From: Actinomycetes bacterium
GTDB lineage: Bacteria > Actinomycetota > Acidimicrobiia > Acidimicrobiales > RAAP-2
Direction of reading: 5' to 3'
Assembly (NCBI GenBank): GCA_021791845.1
Contig: JAJYVT010000007.1
Location: 1-64,000 of the forward strand
DNA: 64,000 nt
A program made the translations under genes and the position numbers. Below the pieces are notes generated by a model that was not told the origin of the DNA, searched no databases, and saw only the letters and a list, made by a program, of their open reading frames with translations. Of the stretch, positions 59,909-64,000 are shown piece by piece (positions within the stretch are counted from its first letter, which is position 1; every line of letters begins with the position of its first letter).

Positions 59909-62824
59909 ATGCCGTACGTCTTCGACTTCGACCACAAGCACCGCCGGCCGCCGATGGAGATGAAGGACCTCCTCGGCGGCAAGGGGGCGAACCTGGCTGA
60001 GATGACGTCGGTGCTCCGCCTTCCCGTGCCCCCGGGGTTCACCATCTCGACCGACGCCTGCCGTGCCTTCATGGAGGGCGGGTGGCCCGACGGCCTGAGC
60101 GGCGAGGTCTCGCGGGCGCGGGGGCGGCTGGAGAAGGCGATGGGCAAGGTGATCGGGGACGCGGCCGACCCCCTGCTCGTCTCCGTGCGCTCGGGGGCGA
60201 AATTCTCCATGCCCGGCATGATGGACACCGTCTTGAACCTCGGCCTGAACGACCAGTCGGTCGAAGGGCTGGCCAAGCAGACCGACGACGAGCGGTTCGC
60301 CTACGACTCCTACCGGCGCTTCGTCTCCATGTACGGGCGCATCGTGCTCGGCATCCCCGGCGAGGAGTTCGACGCCCTCTTCGACGCGGCCAAGGAGCTG
60401 GCCGGCACCACGTCGGACGCCCGGGTGCCCACCGAGCTGCTGCGCTACCTGGTCGAGTCGTACCAGCAGATCGTGGAGCGCCACACCGGCTCCCCGTTCC
60501 CCCAGGACCCCGACGACCAGCTCCGGGGGGCCATCGAGGCGGTCTTCCGCAGCTGGAGCGGTCCCCGGGCCATCGCCTATCGCGAGCGCGAGCGCATCCC
60601 CCACACCCTGGGCACGGCGGTCAACGTCCAGGCCATGGTCTTCGGCAACCGCGACGACGAGTCGGGCACCGGCGTCGGCTTCACCCGGGACCCGGCCACC
60701 GGGGACCAGGGCGTCTACGGGGACTTCCTGGTGAACGCCCAGGGCGAGGACGTGGTGGCGGGCATCCGCAACACCGAGCCTCTCTCGGCCCTCGAGAGCG
60801 AGTTCCCCAGGGTCTACCGCCAGCTGCTCGACATCTTCGGCCGCCTCGAGCGCCACTACCGGGACATGTGCGACACGGAGTTCACCATCGAGCAGGGCAG
60901 GCTCTGGATGCTCCAGACCCGGGTGGGCAAGCGCACCGGCCGGGCCGCCCTGAAGATGGCCGTCGACATGACGACCGATCCCAAGATCAGGCTCAGCCGG
61001 GCGGAGGCGGTGGGGCGCATCACCGAGGACCACCTCTCCGCCGTGCTCCACCCGCAGTTCGCCGGCTCGGGCCACGACGTGCTGGCCAAGGGCCTGGCCG
61101 CGTCCCCCGGTGCGGCCGTGGGCAAGGCGTACTTCAGTGCCGACGACGCCGAGGCGGCGGCGGCCAAGGGCGAGCACGTGATCCTGGTGCGCAACGAGAC
61201 GTCGCCCGACGACGTCCACGGCATGCTGGCCGCCGACGGCGTCCTCACCGCCCGGGGCGGCCTGGTCAGCCACGCGGCCGTGGTGGCCCGTGGCTGGGGC
61301 AAGCCGGCCGTGGTCGGCGCCGAGGCGCTGCGCATGGGACGGCGCAGCTTCTCCGTCGGCGGGGTGACCGTGGTGGAGGGGGACTGGGTCTCCATCGACG
61401 GCACCACCGGCGAGGTCGTGGTGGGCCAGGTCGAGCTGACCGAGGCGCAGCCGCCGCCCGAGTTCGACATCGTACTGGGCTGGGCCGACGAGATCCGGGC
61501 CGGCGAGCTCGGGGTGCGGGCCAACGCCGACACGGGTGCCGACGCCGCCAACGCCCGGCGGCTGGGAGCCGAGGGGATCGGGCTGTGCCGCACCGAGCAC
61601 ATGTTCCTGGGTGAGGACCGCCTGCCCGTGGTGCGCCGCATGATCCTGGCCGAGGGCGAGGAGGAGGAGCGCGACGCCCTGGAGGAGCTGCGCACGGTCC
61701 AGCGGGAGGACTTTGTCGCCATCCTGGAGGCGATGGACGGCCTGCCCGTGACCGTTCGCCTCCTGGACCCGCCGCTCCACGAGTTCCTTCCCTCCACCCA
61801 CGAGCTCGCCATCAAGGAGGCGACGGAGGGGCTGACCGACGAGGAGCGCCGGCTGTACCACGCCGCCCGGTCCTGGGAAGAGGCCAACCCGATGCTCGGG
61901 ACCCGTGGCGTGCGCCTGGGCGTCATCAAGCCCGGTCTCTACGCCATGCAGGTGCGGGCCCTCATGGAGGCGGCGGCGGAGCGGGCGGCCGCGGGCGGCC
62001 ACCCCGTGGTGGAGATCATGATCCCGCTCACCGTGAGCCGCGAGGAGCTGGCGCTGGCCCGCAGCTGGGTCGAGGAGGCCGTGGCCGAGGCCGCGGCCGC
62101 GCCGCCGCGCCGGCGGAGCCAGCGCAAGGCCACGTCGAGGACCAACGGGGGCTCCGCGGTGATCGAGGTGGCCATCGGCACGATGATCGAGACGCCCCGG
62201 GCCGCCATCCTGGCCGGCCAGATCGCCGAGGCGGCCGAGTTCTTCTCCTTCGGCACCAACGACCTCACCCAGATGACCTTCGGGTTCAGCCGGGACGACG
62301 TCGAGGGCCGCATGATGGCCGCCTACCTGGACAAGGGGCTGCTGGCCCGCAACCCGTTCGAGACCGTGGACCCCGAAGGGGTGGGCGAGCTCGTCCGCAT
62401 GGGGACGGCGCGCGGCCGGGCGACCCGGCCCGAGCTGAAGGTCGGCGTCTGCGGCGAGCACGGTGGCGACCCGGCGTCGATCCAGGTCTTCTACGACGCC
62501 GGGCTGGACTACGTGAGCTGCAGCCCCTACCGGGTGCCCGTGGCGCGCCTGGCGGCGGCCCAGGCGGTGATCGAGGCGGGCAAGGCTCCGGCCGCCGCCA
62601 CCAAGCCGGGCAGGGGCCGGCGGCCGGCGGCGGGCTCCGCCGGCGGCGGTCGGGGGCAGAAGCGGCCGGCGGGCCGGGCGAGCGGGGCGGGCAAGAGCGC
62701 GGCCCGCACCGGGCGTGCCGGCGCCAAGACCCTCGGGGCGTCCCGGCCGGTCAAGGCCACGCGCCGCGGCACGAGCGCCCGCAACGGCTCCCGCTCCGCC
62801 CCCGGAGGTCGCCGGCGCCACTGA
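59909..62824 (+). CDS. ppdK: Pyruvate, phosphate dikinase
   Basis: This 971-residue enzyme interconverts pyruvate, ATP and Pi with PEP, AMP and PPi. Domains in order: N-terminal ATP-grasp (LLGGKGANLAEMTSVLRLPVPPGFTIST and GVGFTRDPATG), the central phosphohistidine domain with ARGGLVSHAAVVARGWGKPAVVG (His at about residue 455) and the C-terminal PEP/pyruvate TIM barrel (GLCRTEHMFL, SFGTNDLTQMTFG, CGEHGGDP and catalytic Cys in YVSCSPYRVPVARLAAAQA). In the usual GG-M-T-SHAAVV motif the Thr next to the catalytic Ser-His is Val here. The last 80 residues form a Lys/Arg/Ala/Gly-rich, histone-H1-like tail, and a basic insert (PPRRRSQRKATSR) sits in the barrel. GAGGAGG is the SD. Confidence 0.95.
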   Translation: MPYVFDFDHKHRRPPMEMKDLLGGKGANLAEMTSVLRLPVPPGFTISTDACRAFMEGGWPDGLSGEVSRARGRLEKAMGKVIGDAADPLLVSVRSGAKFSMPGMMDTVLNLGLNDQSVEGLAKQTDDERFAYDSYRRFVSMYGRIVLGIPGEEFDALFDAAKELAGTTSDARVPTELLRYLVESYQQIVERHTGSPFPQDPDDQLRGAIEAVFRSWSGPRAIAYRERERIPHTLGTAVNVQAMVFGNRDDESGTGVGFTRDPATGDQGVYGDFLVNAQGEDVVAGIRNTEPLSALESEFPRVYRQLLDIFGRLERHYRDMCDTEFTIEQGRLWMLQTRVGKRTGRAALKMAVDMTTDPKIRLSRAEAVGRITEDHLSAVLHPQFAGSGHDVLAKGLAASPGAAVGKAYFSADDAEAAAAKGEHVILVRNETSPDDVHGMLAADGVLTARGGLVSHAAVVARGWGKPAVVGAEALRMGRRSFSVGGVTVVEGDWVSIDGTTGEVVVGQVELTEAQPPPEFDIVLGWADEIRAGELGVRANADTGADAANARRLGAEGIGLCRTEHMFLGEDRLPVVRRMILAEGEEEERDALEELRTVQREDFVAILEAMDGLPVTVRLLDPPLHEFLPSTHELAIKEATEGLTDEERRLYHAARSWEEANPMLGTRGVRLGVIKPGLYAMQVRALMEAAAERAAAGGHPVVEIMIPLTVSREELALARSWVEEAVAEAAAAPPRRRSQRKATSRTNGGSAVIEVAIGTMIETPRAAILAGQIAEAAEFFSFGTNDLTQMTFGFSRDDVEGRMMAAYLDKGLLARNPFETVDPEGVGELVRMGTARGRATRPELKVGVCGEHGGDPASIQVFYDAGLDYVSCSPYRVPVARLAAAQAVIEAGKAPAAATKPGRGRRPAAGSAGGGRGQKRPAGRASGAGKSAARTGRAGAKTLGASRPVKATRRGTSARNGSRSAPGGRRRH

Positions 62825-62885
62825 CGGCACGCCGGCCGCACGCCCCGTCCGGCCCTCCGGCGGTCGCGGGGAGGGAGCGGGGCGG

Positions 62886-62891
62886 TACCCT
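62886..62891 (+). promoter_or_regulatory. -10 box TACCCT for dnaG
   Basis: TACCCT ends 6 nt before the GTG at 62898, giving a leaderless dnaG transcript. Confidence 0.45.
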
Positions 62892-62897
62892 CCGCCC

Positions 62898-64000
62898 GTG
62901 AGCATTCCCGACGAGGAGGTGGCCCAGGTGCGGGCGGCCACCGACCTCGTCGCCTTGGTGTCCGAGCACGCCGCCCTGCGCCAACAGGGGCGCCGCTGGG
63001 TCGGGCTGTGCCCGTTCCACAACGAGAAGACGCCGTCGTTCAGCGTCAACGCCGAGCAGGGCTTCTACTACTGCTTCGGCTGCCATGCCTCGGGCGACGC
63101 CATCAGCTTCGTGCGCGAGGTCGACCACGTCGACTTCGTCGACGCCGTGCGGTTCCTGGCCGACCGGGCGGGCGTCGTGCTGCACGAGTCGTCCGAGGCG
63201 TCGGGGGACCGCAAACGGCTTGCGGAGCTGTACGACGCCGTGGCCCGCGCCGTCCAGTGGTACCACGAGCGGCTGCTCTCGGCGCCCGACGCCGGACGGG
63301 CCCGGGACTACCTGCGCTCGCGCGGCTACGACGGGGCCGTCGTCCGCCGTTTCTCGCTGGGCTGGGCGCCCGACGGCTGGGACACCCTCTGCCAGGCCCT
63401 GCGACTGCCCGAGCGGGTGGCGGTCGACAGCGGGCTCGGCTTCGTCAACCGGGCCGGCCGCCTCCAGGACGCCTTCCGGAGCCGGGTGCTGTTCCCCATC
63501 CTCGACCCCTCGGGCCGGCCGGTGGCCATCGGCGGACGGGTGCTCCCGGGCGCCGGTGCCGGGACGGGACGGGCCGAGCCCAAGTACAAGAACTCGCCAG
63601 AGACCGCCATCTACGTCAAGCGGCGCACGCTGTACGCGCTGAACTGGGCCAAGCACGACATCGTGGCGACCGGCGAGATCGTCGTGTGCGAGGGCTACAC
63701 CGACGTCATCGGCTGCTTCCAGGCCGGGCTGCCCCGGGCGGTGGCCACCTGCGGCACGGCGCTGGCCGAGGAGCACTTTCGGCTCCTGCGCAACTTCGGA
63801 CGCCGGATCGTCCTGGCCTACGACGCCGACCAGGCGGGCCAGTCGGCCATCGCCCGCGTCTACGAGTGGGAGCGCCGACACGAGGTGGACGTGCGGGTGG
63901 CGGCGCTGCCCGACGGCGCCGACCCCGCCGACCTGGCCCGCCGGGATCCGGACGGCCTGCGGGAGGCGGTTGCCGCGGCGGCGCCGCTCCTGGCCTTCCG
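62898..64000 (+). CDS. dnaG: DNA primase (truncated by the window end)
   Basis: The first 367 codons of DnaG are present. The zinc-binding domain is intact (Cys38, His41, Cys59 and Cys62 in CPFHNEKTPSFSV and YYCFGCHASGD), followed by the DnaG N-terminal catalytic domain (KYKNSPETAIYVKRRTLYALNWAK) and the Toprim motifs VVCEGYTDVIGCFQAG and VLAYDADQAGQSA. It makes RNA primers for the lagging strand. The C-terminal helicase-binding domain lies outside. Start GTG (SIPDEEVAQVRAATDLVALV) matches the family N-terminus. Confidence 0.95.
   Translation, partial: MSIPDEEVAQVRAATDLVALVSEHAALRQQGRRWVGLCPFHNEKTPSFSVNAEQGFYYCFGCHASGDAISFVREVDHVDFVDAVRFLADRAGVVLHESSEASGDRKRLAELYDAVARAVQWYHERLLSAPDAGRARDYLRSRGYDGAVVRRFSLGWAPDGWDTLCQALRLPERVAVDSGLGFVNRAGRLQDAFRSRVLFPILDPSGRPVAIGGRVLPGAGAGTGRAEPKYKNSPETAIYVKRRTLYALNWAKHDIVATGEIVVCEGYTDVIGCFQAGLPRAVATCGTALAEEHFRLLRNFGRRIVLAYDADQAGQSAIARVYEWERRHEVDVRVAALPDGADPADLARRDPDGLREAVAAAAPLLAF

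Noticed and set aside
61130-61140. TTCAGT within ppdK as an operator half
   Set aside because: It lies inside coding sequence without a partner arm and far from any promoter.
59642-63049. An 1135-codon minus-strand open frame opposite ppdK
   Set aside because: Pure antisense shadow of ppdK with His/Gly/Val/Leu-rich composition and no recognisable motif.

Overview
The window is a GC-rich (about 70% G+C), gene-dense stretch of a chromosome that looks like a high-GC actinobacterium (Actinomycetota). The supporting signs are the conserved blocks secA-prfB-ftsE-ftsX and uppS-like-recO-hemW-glyS-ppdK-dnaG, an AccA3-type biotin carboxylase/BCCP fusion, an mtrAB-lpqB-like trio, a dTDP-rhamnose and WbbL-type glycosyltransferase block, many GTG starts, 4-bp GTGA/ATGA gene overlaps, and many genes that look leaderless (a TANNNT box 6-9 nt before the start codon). 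Placement in Acidimicrobiia is plausible but is inference. I saw no IS element, CRISPR array, tRNA or rRNA.

Region 1 (1-11.7 kb): LOG-type phosphoribohydrolase, dihydrolipoyl dehydrogenase, a BNR/Asp-box protein, a Rieske oxygenase convergent with an acyl-CoA dehydrogenase, a FAD amine/amino-acid oxidase with a cupin, a two-gene MacB/LolCDE-like ABC exporter, a bleomycin-hydrolase/PepC peptidase and an Lrp regulator.

Region 2 (11.7-20.8 kb): a polytopic membrane protein, an NDP-forming acyl-CoA synthetase coupled to a PYROXD2/phytoene-desaturase-like oxidoreductase, a BetI-like TetR regulator, a secreted solute-binding protein and a GSA-type aminotransferase. Four near-identical palindromes (TGACTGA-N2-TTCAGTCTA type) sit on the promoters of the Rieske gene, the acyl-CoA dehydrogenase/oxidase pair, the TetR/PYROXD2-like pair and the aminotransferase. 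They outline a local catabolic regulon, probably run by the TetR protein.

Region 3 (20.8-26.5 kb): response regulator, histidine kinase and a short GerMN lipoprotein (a reduced mtrAB-lpqB arrangement), a membrane protein with collagen-like repeats, a nitroreductase and a rhodanese-MoeB fusion.

Region 4 (26.7-33.9 kb): histidine phosphatase, ComA-like phosphosulfolactate synthase, VOC protein, acyl-CoA/AMP ligase, two tandem acyltransferase-3 membrane proteins and a convergent SGNH hydrolase. The tight ComA-to-acyltransferase operon looks like an undescribed sulfonate or acyl-conjugate pathway.

Region 5 (33.9-42.8 kb): stand-alone acyl-CoA mutase large subunit, tricorn protease, M20 amidohydrolase, biotin carboxylase/BCCP and biotin ligase. 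Region 6 (42.8-47.9 kb): rmlB, rmlD, UDP-sugar dehydrogenase, UXS-like epimerase and GT2 for cell-wall or capsule sugars. Region 7 (47.9-64 kb): a strongly structured, apparently independently transcribed non-coding RNA just before secA, then housekeeping genes ending in a truncated dnaG. Among these are a UppS homologue that has lost its catalytic motif, a PPDK lacking the usual regulatory threonine, and an FtsE with a repeat tail. In-frame 15-30 bp minisatellites encode low-complexity linkers in several unrelated genes.
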